A stretch of 64,000 nucleotides of DNA from Bacillus sp. HNG. Lineage in GTDB: Bacteria > Bacillota > Bacilli > Bacillales > Bacillaceae_L. The stretch spans positions 248,001 through 312,000 of the forward strand of contig NZ_QUQV01000005.1 in NCBI RefSeq assembly GCF_003400205.1. The letters are read 5' to 3'. Below are positions 55,170-64,000 of the stretch, one piece after another; position 1 is the stretch's first letter; every line of letters starts with the position of its first letter. The notes under the pieces are model-generated. The model searched no databases. It was given only the letters and a program-made list of their open reading frames with translations, and was not told where the DNA came from. The position numbers were made by a program, and so were the translations under genes.

Positions 55170-55619
55170 TCATAGCATGTCTAGGAATCGATTTGAGACC
55201 GTTTCTGTTTGCTCTGGCGTTTTGCAAATAATTAATATGGTATCATCTCCACATATTGTTCCTAAAATTTCTTCCCAATCCAAATGATCAATTAAAGCAC
55301 CAATAGCATTTGCATTCCCCGGTAAAGTTTTCATCACAAGCATATGCCCTGCCGAATCAATTTTTACGAAAGCATCCATTAATGAACGTTTAAGTTTTTG
55401 AAGCGGATTGAATCGTTGGTCAGCTGGTAAACTGTATTTATAACGACCATCAATCATTGGCACTTTTACTAAATGAAGTTCTTTAATGTCACGGGATACG
55501 GTCGCTTGGGTAATGTTGTACCCCTCGCTTTTTAAAATATCTACAATCTCATCTTGTGTTTCTATATCATGGCTCGTGATAATTTCACGAATTTTAATAT
55601 GTCTTTGCCCCTTATTCAT
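55170..55619 (-). CDS. argR: Arginine repressor (ArgR/AhrC)
   Basis: 149 residues. The N-terminal winged helix is shown by [24 protein letters not shown] and [20 protein letters not shown], with the SR pair that reads DNA. The C-terminal hexamer domain has the arginine-binding [10 protein letters not shown]. It represses arginine synthesis and activates catabolism. The likely target in this window is the art-like promoter at 32157. It lies between yqxC and recN, the usual Bacillus order; a terminator separates it from yqxC. Confidence 0.96.
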   Translation of the reverse strand: MNKGQRHIKIREIITSHDIETQDEIVDILKSEGYNITQATVSRDIKELHLVKVPMIDGRYKYSLPADQRFNPLQKLKRSLMDAFVKIDSAGHMLVMKTLPGNANAIGALIDHLDWEEILGTICGDDTILIICKTPEQTETVSNRFLDML

Positions 55620-55747
55620 ACTGAATTCCTCTCACTTTCACAAACGTGGATTATTACCTCCTATGTTAGCCGATTCTGACAAGATTGTACATTTTTTTTA
55701 ACAATTTTCGAGTTAACACTATGGATAGACTAAATATTCTCCACGAA

Positions 55748-55780
55748 GAAAAAGGACAGCACAGTGGCTATCCCGTTTTT
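55748..55780 (-). terminator. Terminator of the folD-yqxC gene string
   Basis: GGATAGC / GCTGTCC (one wobble pair) is followed by TTTTTCTT on the - strand directly after yqxC. argR would therefore need its own promoter. Confidence 0.75.
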
Positions 55781-55782
55781 TA

Positions 55783-56613
55783 TCATTTATCGGATTTTAA
55801 GTTAGAATGTGCACTTTCGACTACCTCTTGTTCAGATACAGGTAGTTTGTTTTCACCGATTTCTGCAGATCCATTCCAGTGTAAATGAAGTAAAAATTCG
55901 ATATTTCCTTCCCCACCTGTGATTGGTGAGAAAGATAAATTGATGCAATCATACCCTTCCTTCAAGGAAAATTCAATAATATGCGTTAGCACCGCCTCAT
56001 GGGTCTTCGGATCACGTACAATCCCTTTTTTACCAACCTGCTCTTTTCCCGCTTCAAATTGTGGTTTTACAAGAGCTACAACATCACTATTTGGTACGAG
56101 AAGTGTTTTTAAAACAGGTAAAATCAGCCTCAACGAAATAAAGGAGACATCAATTGTAGCAAACTCCGGTAAACCACTTTGAAGGTCAGCTGGTGTTACA
56201 TACCTGAAGTTGGTTCTTTCCATGACGACTACGCGTTCATCCTGACGTAGCTTCCATGCTAACTGGTTATACCCTACGTCTAGCGCATATGATTTTTTAA
56301 CGCCATTTTGGAGGGCGCAATCCGAAAAGCCACCAGTTGAAGAGCCAACATCAATCATGATTTTATCTTTTATATTCAAATCAAAATCTTTTATGGCTTT
56401 CTCAAGCTTCAAGCCACCCCGACTAACATAAGGTATAACATTTCCTTTAATGGTAAGTGGTATATCAATTTCTACTTTTTCCCCTGGCTTATCAAGTCGT
56501 TCTTCATTAGAATACACGAGACCAGCCATGATTGTGCGTTTTGCCTTTTCTCTCGTTTCAATTAAGCCACGTTCAACTAATAAAACATCGAGTCTCTCTT
56601 TTTTTGTACCCAT
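55783..56613 (-). CDS. yqxC: TlyA/YqxC-family RNA methyltransferase
   Basis: 276 residues. The N-terminal S4 RNA-binding domain (~5-65: RLDVLLVERGLIETREKAKRTIMAGLVY) is followed by an FtsJ-type Rossmann methyltransferase: DVGSSTGGFSDCALQNG (SAM loop), ALDVGYNQLAWKLR, TIDVSFISLRLILPVL and LVKPQFEAGKEQVGKKG. Relatives 2'-O-methylate rRNA or act as haemolysin-like TlyA. It starts 2 bp after dxs and ends the isoprenoid gene string. Confidence 0.93.
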   Translation of the reverse strand: MGTKKERLDVLLVERGLIETREKAKRTIMAGLVYSNEERLDKPGEKVEIDIPLTIKGNVIPYVSRGGLKLEKAIKDFDLNIKDKIMIDVGSSTGGFSDCALQNGVKKSYALDVGYNQLAWKLRQDERVVVMERTNFRYVTPADLQSGLPEFATIDVSFISLRLILPVLKTLLVPNSDVVALVKPQFEAGKEQVGKKGIVRDPKTHEAVLTHIIEFSLKEGYDCINLSFSPITGGEGNIEFLLHLHWNGSAEIGENKLPVSEQEVVESAHSNLKSDK

Positions 56614-56615
56614 GC

Positions 56616-58514
56616 CTACACTCTTTTCTTCTTAGGTACGAGCTTTTGAATACGTTCCACTACATTCTCAGTTGTCATTCCAATTTCACGAAGTAGTTCG
56701 TTCACGCTGCCATGCTCAATAAATTGATCCGGAATACCCATACGATCGATTTTCGCATTTTGATACTCATGGTCATTGGCAAATTCAAGAACTGCACTAC
56801 CAAATCCGCCCATCAACACAGATTCCTCAATAGTTAATATAGGAAGATTTGAACCCAAAATTTGATGCATCATATCATCATCAAGCGGTTTTATAAAGCG
56901 TGCATTTACAACTCTTACTGAAATATCTTCTTTTTCGAGTACCTCTGCAGCCTCCAGTGCCATAGGTATGGTTGTCCCAAACGTTAAAATTACAGCATCT
57001 GTGCCAGGTTTTAGTATCTCCCATGAACCAATTGGAAGAAGCTTAAGATCCTCATCCATTTCGACTCCAAGACCATTTCCTCTTGCATATCTTAAGGCAA
57101 TTGGACCGTCATCATATTGAATTGCCGTATTCACCATATGCTGACCTTCATTCTCGTCCTTTGGCATCATAATAACCATATTAGGAATATGTCTTAAAAA
57201 GGCAATATCGAATACACCTTGATGTGTCTCCCCATCAGCTCCTACTAAACCAGAACGATCGATTCCAATGAATACATTCAAGTTTTGACGGCACACATCG
57301 TGCACAACCTGGTCATATGCCCTTTGTAAAAAGGTCGAATATATAGCAAGAAACGGCTTCATACCTTGCGTAGCTAGTCCAGCAGCCATCGTAGTTGCAT
57401 GCTGTTCGGCAATTCCTACATCATACATACGCTCAGGAAATTCCTTTGCAAATTTTTCGAGCTTAGAACCTACAGGCATTGCGGGTGTAATCGCGACAAT
57501 TCGCTTATCATCTTTCGCAAGCTTTCGAACGGTCTCACTAATGACTGCACTCCATGCAGGTGGTGCATTTTCCGGTTTAACGAAATCACCTGTTTCAATT
57601 TTATAAGGTCCTGTACCATGCCAAGTACCCACTTTGTCTGTTTCAGCCGGGGTGTAGCCTTTTCCTTTTTTCGTAATGACATGAACTAATACTGGGCCCT
57701 TTGTTTTCTTTGCGTATTCAAGGGTTTCAAATAAATCCTCAAAGTTATGTCCATCAATCGGGCCTAAGTATGTAAATCCTAGTTCCTCGAAAAAGACTCC
57801 AGATACAAGAAGATATTTAAGACTATCTTTTACACGCTCTGCAGTTGCAGCTAGCTTTCCACCTACAGCTGGAATTCTCTTAAGTAAAAGCTCTAGCTCA
57901 TCTTTTACCCAATTATATTTACCTGCAGTACGCAATCTTGCAAGGACATGGTGAAGAGCACCAACATTTGGCGCAATTGACATTTCATTGTCATTTAAAA
58001 TCACAATCATGTCCTTCTTTTCATGTCCAATATGATTTAACGCTTCCAATGCCATTCCACCAGTTAAGGCACCATCGCCAATAATGGGGATGACAAATTC
58101 CTTAGTTCCTTTTACATCTCGGGCAACTGCCATTCCCATAGCCGCGGAAAGACTTGTTGAGCTATGTCCAGTTTCCCAAACGTCATGCTCGCTTTCAATA
58201 CGCTTCGGAAACCCACATAGCCCTTTATATTGACGCAATGTATCAAATTCACAAGCCCGTCCAGTCAAAATTTTATGTACATAGGACTGGTGACCAACAT
58301 CCCAAATCAATTTATCCTTTGGGCTGTTAAACTCCCTATGTAAAGCAATTGTTAATTCAACAACACCAAGGTTAGGGCCAATATGTCCACCAGTCTTTGA
58401 TAGTTTCTCTATTAAAAATTGACGGATTTCCTGACTTAATTTATCCAATTCAGCTATTGACATATTTTTAAGGAACTTAGGGTCTTTAATACTTAGAAGA
58501 TCCAAAGGTTTCAC
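56616..58514 (-). CDS. dxs: 1-deoxy-D-xylulose-5-phosphate synthase
   Basis: 632 residues. It makes DXP from pyruvate and glyceraldehyde-3-phosphate with thiamine diphosphate, the first step of the MEP isoprenoid route. Signatures: [49 protein letters not shown] (thiamine motif), [28 protein letters not shown] and [17 protein letters not shown]. 47 bp downstream of ispA and 2 bp before yqxC. Confidence 0.97.
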   Translation of the reverse strand: MKPLDLLSIKDPKFLKNMSIAELDKLSQEIRQFLIEKLSKTGGHIGPNLGVVELTIALHREFNSPKDKLIWDVGHQSYVHKILTGRACEFDTLRQYKGLCGFPKRIESEHDVWETGHSSTSLSAAMGMAVARDVKGTKEFVIPIIGDGALTGGMALEALNHIGHEKKDMIVILNDNEMSIAPNVGALHHVLARLRTAGKYNWVKDELELLLKRIPAVGGKLAATAERVKDSLKYLLVSGVFFEELGFTYLGPIDGHNFEDLFETLEYAKKTKGPVLVHVITKKGKGYTPAETDKVGTWHGTGPYKIETGDFVKPENAPPAWSAVISETVRKLAKDDKRIVAITPAMPVGSKLEKFAKEFPERMYDVGIAEQHATTMAAGLATQGMKPFLAIYSTFLQRAYDQVVHDVCRQNLNVFIGIDRSGLVGADGETHQGVFDIAFLRHIPNMVIMMPKDENEGQHMVNTAIQYDDGPIALRYARGNGLGVEMDEDLKLLPIGSWEILKPGTDAVILTFGTTIPMALEAAEVLEKEDISVRVVNARFIKPLDDDMMHQILGSNLPILTIEESVLMGGFGSAVLEFANDHEYQNAKIDRMGIPDQFIEHGSVNELLREIGMTTENVVERIQKLVPKKKRV

Positions 58515-58561
58515 TCACTTTCATTTACTATTCAGCAGTCATATACTTTGATAAAGTATAT

Positions 58562-59455
58562 TTAATGATCTCTAGATGCGATTAGATTACACATATAGTC
58601 TAGTATATCATGTTTCATATCAACACTATATAAAAACCGTTTTGCTTCATCTATATGAAAGGTTAATTTTTCCTTTGCACCCTCAAGCGTTAATAAAGCA
58701 GGATATGTATTTTTATGATTACCTGTATCACTGCCGACCGGTTTCCCAAGAACTACTTCTGTGCCTTCAATATCTAAAATATCATCTCGAATTTGAAAGG
58801 CTAAGCCTAAATGATGCGCAAATTGTGTAAGCTTCTCAATCTGCTCACTAGTAGCGTCTGCAAGAATTGCTCCTGCAATAACACTATAGGCTAATAATTT
58901 TCCAGTTTTATGGCGATGGATGTACTCAAGTTCTTCTAGATTCAAGACAGCTCCTTCACCTTCCATATCAGCAACCTGTCCCCCTACCATTCCTTCAGGT
59001 CCTGAAGCTTTGGCTAACTCAGTAATGAGTAATAGCTTTTTTTCAGGGGATATTTGGTCTTTCATGGTTTCAGAAACGATCTGAAAACTATAAGTTAATA
59101 GAGCGTCCCCTGCTAAAATCGCAATTGCCTCTCCAAACACTTTATGATTAGTAGGCTTTCCCCTGCGAAGATCATCATCATCCATACTCGGAAGATCATC
59201 ATGTATAAGAGAGTATGTATGAATCATTTCAATTGCACACGCAGTCGGTATTCCGATACTCTCATCTTTTCCAAAGGAATGAAGCGTGCCTAATAATAGT
59301 AACGGGCGAATTCGTTTCCCACCTGCTTCAAGGGAATAGTGCATAGCATCCTTGATAATATTCGGAGCTGATAAATGTGAAATATACGTTGGGAGCTGTT
59401 CTTCAATATTTTTCTTTTGATTGTCTAAAAATTGCTCTACCTCAGTTAGTCCCAC
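58562..59455 (-). CDS. ispA: Farnesyl/geranyl diphosphate synthase
   Basis: 297 residues. The first aspartate-rich motif lies in LIHDDLPSMDDDDLRRGKPTNH and the second in FQIRDDILDIEG. KRIRPLLLLG is the diphosphate-binding Lys-Arg region. It builds C15 isoprenyl diphosphate in the cytoplasm. It begins 2 bp after the xseB stop, so translation is coupled. Confidence 0.95.
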   Translation of the reverse strand: MGLTEVEQFLDNQKKNIEEQLPTYISHLSAPNIIKDAMHYSLEAGGKRIRPLLLLGTLHSFGKDESIGIPTACAIEMIHTYSLIHDDLPSMDDDDLRRGKPTNHKVFGEAIAILAGDALLTYSFQIVSETMKDQISPEKKLLLITELAKASGPEGMVGGQVADMEGEGAVLNLEELEYIHRHKTGKLLAYSVIAGAILADATSEQIEKLTQFAHHLGLAFQIRDDILDIEGTEVVLGKPVGSDTGNHKNTYPALLTLEGAKEKLTFHIDEAKRFLYSVDMKHDILDYMCNLIASRDH

Positions 59456-59457
59456 TA

Positions 59458-59691
59458 TTATTCTTCCTCCTGAATCGTAAACGGCTCAAGTTCGCCATCT
59501 TCACGCAAAATTTGCTCCATTTGCTTTTCAACATGCTGAAGCTTGTCATGACAAAGCTTTGAAAGCTTCATTCCATCTTGGAAATAAGTGATTGCTTTTT
59601 CTAAAGGGACATCCCCTTCTTCAAGTCGTTCAACAATTTGTTCAAGTTGCTCCATTGCTTCCTCAAAGGTTAATACCTTCTCTTCACTCAT
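59458..59691 (-). CDS. xseB: Exodeoxyribonuclease VII small subunit
   Basis: 77 residues, the normal size. [28 protein letters not shown] and [22 protein letters not shown] are the two family helices. It binds XseA in multiple copies to form the single-strand nuclease. The start abuts the xseA stop. Confidence 0.95.
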   Translation of the reverse strand: MSEEKVLTFEEAMEQLEQIVERLEEGDVPLEKAITYFQDGMKLSKLCHDKLQHVEKQMEQILREDGELEPFTIQEEE

Positions 59692-61038
59692 TTATTGTCT
59701 CTCCTCTATTTCAATTACTTCACAGTCAAGGGTACCGTCCGTAAGTTTTACCTTGATTAATTTCCCCGATTCAACTTGCTTTACACTTTTCACTAAATGT
59801 TGTTCCTGATCATATACGAGACTATAGCCACGATCCATAATTTTTAATGGACTTAATGCTTCAAGCTTAGCTACTTTTGTTGAAAAAGCAAATTGCTTTT
59901 GTTTTAGAATTTGTTTAAATTCTTTTACAAGCATTTTCGTATTAAGATCCTGCTTTTGTCTTGCTTGAATAAGCTTTTCACTTGGGTGGTTATGTTGCAG
60001 CCTAAGCTTTACCTTTTGAAATGCCTCTTGCTTACGAGAAATAGCCATAACCGCTTCTCTTTCTAAACGTTCTACTAAGCGGTCAAGCTGTTGCTCTTTT
60101 TGTTCATAAAGATTTTTTGGAAAACGAAAAGCATATGACTTTTTCAAGGTATCTAATCGTTTTGAGTCATTTATCAGTTTTTCCTTCATAGCTCGTAATA
60201 AACGTGTATGTCTCACTAGTAAACGTTCTGATAGCTCGGCCATGTGCGGAACAGCCAACTCAGCAGCTCCGGTTGGTGTAGGAGCACGTAAATCTGCAAC
60301 AAAATCGGCAATCGTAATATCTGTTTCATGTCCTACTGCTGAAATCACCGGAACCTTTGATTGAAAAATCGCACGTGCTACAATTTCCTCATTAAAAGCC
60401 CAAAGCTCTTCAATCGAGCCACCACCACGTCCAACAATAAGAACATCAATTTTCCCAAAATCATTTGCTTTTTGAATAGCTTGTACGACGGATGGTCCTG
60501 CATTTACTCCTTGAACTAAAGCAGGAAAAACAATAACTTTTGCAATTGGAAAGCGACGTCTTATTGTTGTGATTATATCCCGGATTGCTGCACCAGTTGG
60601 TGATGTAACAATGCCAATATAATGCGGGATTCTAGGGATGGGCTTTTTATACTTTTGCGAAAAAAGCCCTTCTGCTTCAAGTCGCTTTTTCATTTCCTCA
60701 TAGGCTAAGTATAAATTCCCGATGCCGTCTGGCTGCATTTCTTTTACATAGAGCTGATAATTTCCGTTCGATTCAAAAACTGTTACCTCGCCGCGAAGTA
60801 ATACTTTCATCCCGTTTTCTGGAGTAAACTTCAAATCACGGTTATAACCAGCAAACATAACTGTTTGAATTCGCGCTTGTCCATCCTTAATCGTAAAATA
60901 CATATGCCCACGACTATGTGCTTTAAAATTTGAGATTTCTCCCTTCACCCAAATATCCTGGAGGTGAGGGTCAGCATCAAATTTCCGTTTAATATACTTG
61001 GTTAAAGCTGTTACAGTTAAATAACGATTCTGATCCAT
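59692..61038 (-). CDS. xseA: Exodeoxyribonuclease VII large subunit
   Basis: 448 residues. An N-terminal OB fold (~1-100: [25 protein letters not shown]) binds DNA. The catalytic domain shows [23 protein letters not shown] and [16 protein letters not shown], then [25 protein letters not shown] long coiled coil follows. It degrades single-stranded DNA from both ends. 12 bp after folD. Confidence 0.96.
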   Translation of the reverse strand: MDQNRYLTVTALTKYIKRKFDADPHLQDIWVKGEISNFKAHSRGHMYFTIKDGQARIQTVMFAGYNRDLKFTPENGMKVLLRGEVTVFESNGNYQLYVKEMQPDGIGNLYLAYEEMKKRLEAEGLFSQKYKKPIPRIPHYIGIVTSPTGAAIRDIITTIRRRFPIAKVIVFPALVQGVNAGPSVVQAIQKANDFGKIDVLIVGRGGGSIEELWAFNEEIVARAIFQSKVPVISAVGHETDITIADFVADLRAPTPTGAAELAVPHMAELSERLLVRHTRLLRAMKEKLINDSKRLDTLKKSYAFRFPKNLYEQKEQQLDRLVERLEREAVMAISRKQEAFQKVKLRLQHNHPSEKLIQARQKQDLNTKMLVKEFKQILKQKQFAFSTKVAKLEALSPLKIMDRGYSLVYDQEQHLVKSVKQVESGKLIKVKLTDGTLDCEVIEIEERQ

Positions 61039-61050
61039 TATACCTGATCC

Positions 61051-61917
61051 CTACTTCCTTGAAAGAAGGGCAACATTCTTTGCTGATTGAACGGTATTAT
61101 GCAGAAGCATAGTAATTGTCATTGGACCTACTCCACCTGGAACTGGTGTAATATAACTTGCTTTTTCCTTTGCTTCATCGAACACAACGTCACCAACAAG
61201 CTTTCCAGTGGATTCAAGACGATTTACGCCAACATCGATTACAACTGCGCCTTCTTTAATATAGTCACCAGGAATAAAATTCGCCTTACCAACAGCAGCA
61301 ACTAAAATATCAGCTTGAAGTGTCATTTCTTTTAGGTTTGTTGTTCTTGAATGGCAATAAGTCACTGTCGCATTTTCTTTAAGGAAGAGTTGACCAACAG
61401 GCTTTCCGACAATATTACTTCTTCCAACCACTACAACATGTTTACCCTCAATTGAAATTTGCTTGGATTTCACCATTTCAATGATTCCAAACGGGGTGCA
61501 TGGAAGAAAAGCATCTTGTCCAGTCATCATTCGACCAATATTTATCGGGTGGAAACCATCGACATCTTTTTCAGGTAAGATTCTTTCGATAACAGCTGTT
61601 TCATTAATTGTGTTTGGCAATGGTAATTGAACAAGAATTCCATGGATAGACGGATCTTGATTTAAGCGGTCAATTTCCCCAAGTAAAAACTCTTCTGTGA
61701 TTGTTTCCGGATATTCGAGCATTAGGGAATGGATACCTGTTTCCTTACATGCTTTATCTTTCCCTTTTACATAGGATCTTGAAGCAGGGTCATTACCCAC
61801 CAATAATACAGCTAAGCCTGGAACAATTCCTTGCTGAGATAACTTTTGTACTTCTAATGCGATTTCATTACGTTTTGATTGCGCTAATTCTTTCCCACTA
61901 ATAATCTCTGCTGCCAA
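61051..61917 (-). CDS. folD: Methylenetetrahydrofolate dehydrogenase/cyclohydrolase
   Basis: 288 residues, bifunctional. The catalytic lysine lies in SRSYVKGKDKACKETGI (residues ~48-64). HGILVQLPLPNTI and DVDGFHPINIGRM bind folate. VVVGRSNIVGKPVGQLFL is the NADP loop, and the C-terminal YITPVPGGVGPMTITML is the second signature. It interconverts methylene- and formyl-tetrahydrofolate. GGGAG stands 8 nt before the ATG. 68 bp after nusB. Confidence 0.96.
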   Translation of the reverse strand: MAAEIISGKELAQSKRNEIALEVQKLSQQGIVPGLAVLLVGNDPASRSYVKGKDKACKETGIHSLMLEYPETITEEFLLGEIDRLNQDPSIHGILVQLPLPNTINETAVIERILPEKDVDGFHPINIGRMMTGQDAFLPCTPFGIIEMVKSKQISIEGKHVVVVGRSNIVGKPVGQLFLKENATVTYCHSRTTNLKEMTLQADILVAAVGKANFIPGDYIKEGAVVIDVGVNRLESTGKLVGDVVFDEAKEKASYITPVPGGVGPMTITMLLHNTVQSAKNVALLSRK

Positions 61918-61985
61918 TTTTCAACTCTCCCTTGTTATCCATTCGACTTTTTCGGAATTCTATTTTTCAAAACACAAAGTAATGG

Positions 61986-62378
61986 TTACTTCACTAATGA
62001 ATCCTTTATTTTTGATAAGATTGCATTGACGAAACGACTAGAGCTATCATCCCCAAATTCTTTAGCAAGCTCGATTGCCTCATCAATACTGACCTTTACC
62101 GGGATTTCCTCCACGTATTTCATCTCATACACAGCAATTCGCAAAATCGAGCGATCTACATTTGCAAGCCTTTCAAGATTCCATTTTTCAAGATGCCCTC
62201 GTAATAAGTCATCAATTTCTTCCTTATGTTCGACTACTCCATGAACCAGTTGCTCTAAGAATGGATTCGAAGACTCTTCTTCCAATACACTTTCAATCGC
62301 TTCATTTGGCTCACTTCCGCTTACGTCTACCTGAAATAACGATTGTAAAGCCTTTTGTCGTGCTGTACGTCTTTTCAT
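61986..62378 (-). CDS. nusB: Transcription antitermination factor NusB
   Basis: 130 residues, all helical. [16 protein letters not shown] opens it (boxA RNA contact region). [28 protein letters not shown] and [29 protein letters not shown] are family signatures. With NusE it binds boxA of rRNA transcripts. It lies between yqhY and folD, about 140 bp after yqhY's terminator. Confidence 0.96.
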   Translation of the reverse strand: MKRRTARQKALQSLFQVDVSGSEPNEAIESVLEEESSNPFLEQLVHGVVEHKEEIDDLLRGHLEKWNLERLANVDRSILRIAVYEMKYVEEIPVKVSIDEAIELAKEFGDDSSSRFVNAILSKIKDSLVK

Positions 62379-62481
62379 TCTATTTCTCCTTTATGTATAG
62401 TAAACCTAACATTTACATTCTAATAACATGATAATATCATAAAATAATTTCAAAATAAAAACCAACCCTAAAGTTGAAAAT

Positions 62482-62514
62482 AAAAAATGCCTGACAGCGT
62501 TTGCCATCAGACAA
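62482..62514 (-). terminator. Terminator of the accC-yqhY unit
   Basis: GTCTGATGGC / GCTGTCAGGC (10 bp with wobble pairs) is followed by ATTTTTT on the - strand, 8 bp past the yqhY stop. Confidence 0.8.
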
Positions 62515-62521
62515 TTTTCCC

Positions 62522-62932
62522 TTACATTTCTTCTTCAATTAGTGCTTCCTGCTTTTGGGATTCAAATAAGACACCAACAACGTGGATATTTACCTCATTT
62601 GCATCTAAAGCTGTCATATTCAATAAAGCTTGTCGTACATTGTCTTGAATTTGACGAGCTACATTTGGAATCGAAACGCCAAAGTTCATCACACAGAATA
62701 CATCAACAATAATACCTGTTTCTGTTAATTCAACCTTGACACCTTTTCCGTGATTTTTCTTGCCTAGCTTTTCAACCACTCCAGAAGCAAAGTTACCTCT
62801 CATTTGTGCTACCCCTTCAACCTCTGAAGAAGCGATACCTGCAATTACTTCGATTACCTCTGGTGCAATCTCAACCTTACCAAGACTGTTACTACCTTGA
62901 TCCATTTCTAAAATATTCGTTTCCGCTGCCAT
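62522..62932 (-). CDS. yqhY: Asp23/Gls24-family protein (YqhY)
   Basis: 136 residues from the ATG at 62932 (AGGAGGT 8 nt upstream); an in-frame TTG two codons earlier is less likely. Asp23 signatures: GKVEIAPEVIEVIAGIASSEVEGVAQM, then GVKVELTETGIIVDVFCVMNFGVSIPNVARQIQDNVRQAL. An acidic tail (EALIEEEM) ends it. YqhY lies next to accC in bacilli and affects acetyl-CoA carboxylase activity. 20 bp after accC. Confidence 0.93.
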   Translation of the reverse strand: MAAETNILEMDQGSNSLGKVEIAPEVIEVIAGIASSEVEGVAQMRGNFASGVVEKLGKKNHGKGVKVELTETGIIVDVFCVMNFGVSIPNVARQIQDNVRQALLNMTALDANEVNIHVVGVLFESQKQEALIEEEM

Positions 62933-62958
62933 CAGCAAGCACCTCCTACATTAGTGTA

Positions 62959-64000
62959 CTACTTCATAACCTCGTATAATTCAAGAAATTTTGTATTGAA
63001 GTCCCCACCTACAAATTTTTCATGATTCATAAGCTTAAAATGGAATGGAATTGTCGTGTGTACACCTTCAATGACAAATTCACTGAGAGCTCGCTTCATT
63101 CTTGCAATCGCTTCTTCTCTTGTTGCCCCATATGTAATGAGCTTCGCAATCATTGAATCATAATATGGAGGTATTGAATAGCCAGGATATGCAGCAGAGT
63201 CCACTCTTACCCCAAAACCACCAGGAGGTAAATACATTTCAATTTTTCCAGGAGAAGGCATAAAGTTCTTCTCAGGGTTCTCTGCATTGATTCGGCATTC
63301 AATTGCCCAACCATTAAAGGTTACATCACTTTGGGTTATTGAAAGCTCTTTTCCAGATGCAACGCGAATCATTTCTTTAATTAAGTCTACGCCCGTTACC
63401 ATTTCAGTTACTGGATGCTCAACTTGAATTCTTGTATTCATTTCCATGAAATAAAATTGATCATTAATGTGATCATAGATGAATTCAATTGTACCCGCAC
63501 CTGAATAATCAACAGCTTTTGCCGCTTTAACGGCTGCCTCACCCATTTTTTGTCTCGTTGTTTCATTTAGAGCAGGTGATGGAGTTTCCTCAACAAGCTT
63601 TTGCAAACGTCGTTGAATTGAGCAATCTCTCTCTCCTAAATGTATCACATTTCCATGGTTATCGGCTAATACTTGAATTTCTACATGACGGAAATCTTGA
63701 ATATATTTTTCAATATATACGCCTGGGTTACCAAAGGCAGTTGCCGCTTCTTGTTGAGTAATGTTAATGCCTTTAACAAGTTCCTCTTCATTCTTGGCCA
63801 CTCGGATCCCTTTACCACCGCCACCAGCGGTAGCTTTGATAATAACTGGGTACCCCATTTCATTGGCAAGTGCGATTGCTTCATCTGCATCTTTGATGAT
63901 ACCTTGGGAACCAGGTACGATTGGTACTCCCGCTTCTCTCATCGTTTCACGCGCTACATCCTTTGTCCCCATTTTGTTAATTGCTTCAGGACTTGGACCG
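62959..64000 (-). CDS. accC: Biotin carboxylase subunit of acetyl-CoA carboxylase (5' end outside window)
   Basis: The frame is open to the window edge, giving the last ~346 residues of a protein usually ~450 long. It begins within [23 protein letters not shown]-grasp motifs: [16 protein letters not shown] (glycine loop), [17 protein letters not shown] and [23 protein letters not shown], then the catalytic [27 protein letters not shown]. It carboxylates biotin in the first step of fatty acid synthesis. Only about 100 N-terminal residues are missing. It could also serve other acyl-CoA carboxylases such as YqjD. Confidence 0.96.
   Translation of the reverse strand, partial: GPSPEAINKMGTKDVARETMREAGVPIVPGSQGIIKDADEAIALANEMGYPVIIKATAGGGGKGIRVAKNEEELVKGINITQQEAATAFGNPGVYIEKYIQDFRHVEIQVLADNHGNVIHLGERDCSIQRRLQKLVEETPSPALNETTRQKMGEAAVKAAKAVDYSGAGTIEFIYDHINDQFYFMEMNTRIQVEHPVTEMVTGVDLIKEMIRVASGKELSITQSDVTFNGWAIECRINAENPEKNFMPSPGKIEMYLPPGGFGVRVDSAAYPGYSIPPYYDSMIAKLITYGATREEAIARMKRALSEFVIEGVHTTIPFHFKLMNHEKFVGGDFNTKFLELYEVMK

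Overview
The window looks like a low-GC Bacillaceae chromosome (Bacillus sensu lato, such as Neobacillus, Cytobacillus or Priestia relatives). Its gene content and order follow the B. subtilis yqj-yqi-yqh region (proI, yqjM/namA, rnz, zwf, polY1, yqjE, yqjD, yqjA, art, brxB, bkd, spo0A, spoIVB, recN, ahrC, yqxC, dxs, ispA, xseBA, folD, nusB, yqhY, accC). The spo0A-spoIVB pair shows an endospore former. No rRNA, tRNA, CRISPR array, prophage or transposase gene was seen.

Layout. 1-6.2 kb: a truncated membrane-protein gene, two GNAT acetyltransferases, a LexA-controlled Y-family polymerase with its YolD partner, a Xi-class GST, and the yqjQ-yqjP pair. 6.3-12.3 kb, + strand: a proline T-box and proI, an MFS transporter, two secreted proteins and the Old Yellow Enzyme namA. 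12.3-17.3 kb, - strand: a SWIM/SNF2 helicase, nfrA and rnz. 17.5-24.7 kb: zwf, a maltose PTS module (malR, malP, malA) lying where gndA sits in B. subtilis, polY1 and a lone CheW protein. 24.8-28.0 kb: yqjE and the propionyl/methylmalonyl-CoA genes yqjD and mce. 28.2 kb: a 30-codon Prli42-like gene. 28.8-32.8 kb: yqjA, an arginine-type ABC transporter and brxB. 33.0-48.6 kb: meaB, mutB and mutA, then the branched-chain keto-acid operon ptb-bcd-buk-lpdV-bkdAA-bkdAB-bkdB with a sigma-54 promoter and its activator bkdR. 48.8-53.0 kb: yqzF, glpQ-like, spo0A, spoIVB. 53.4-64.0 kb: recN, argR, yqxC, dxs, ispA, xseB, xseA, folD, nusB, yqhY and a truncated accC.

How the genes work together. Valine, leucine and isoleucine are deaminated by Bcd and oxidised by the Bkd complex. 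Ptb-Buk recovers ATP from the acyl-CoA products. The interleaved mut, meaB, mce and yqjD genes can carry propionyl-CoA on to succinyl-CoA. Cre-like sites upstream of mutA, mce, ptb and malP suggest common carbon-catabolite control. ArgR, encoded here, probably controls the art transporter through an ARG-like box.

Most unusual features. The intergenic regions carry a mosaic family of small non-coding repeats. Two copies (49280-49565 and 50402-50609) have related terminal inverted repeats starting G[GA][CG]T and perfect 8-bp target duplications. A third (28385-28801) has GGCTGGGACA termini and a perfect 17-bp flanking direct repeat. A fourth sits inside the proI leader after the T-box. The shared core is inverted relative to the termini in one copy. 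A two-hairpin module shared by the copy at 28385 and another element upstream of spoIVB shows compensatory base changes, which points to selection on structure. Upstream of mutA there is also a degenerate 53-bp tandem array of five units. I found no unmistakable new protein system.
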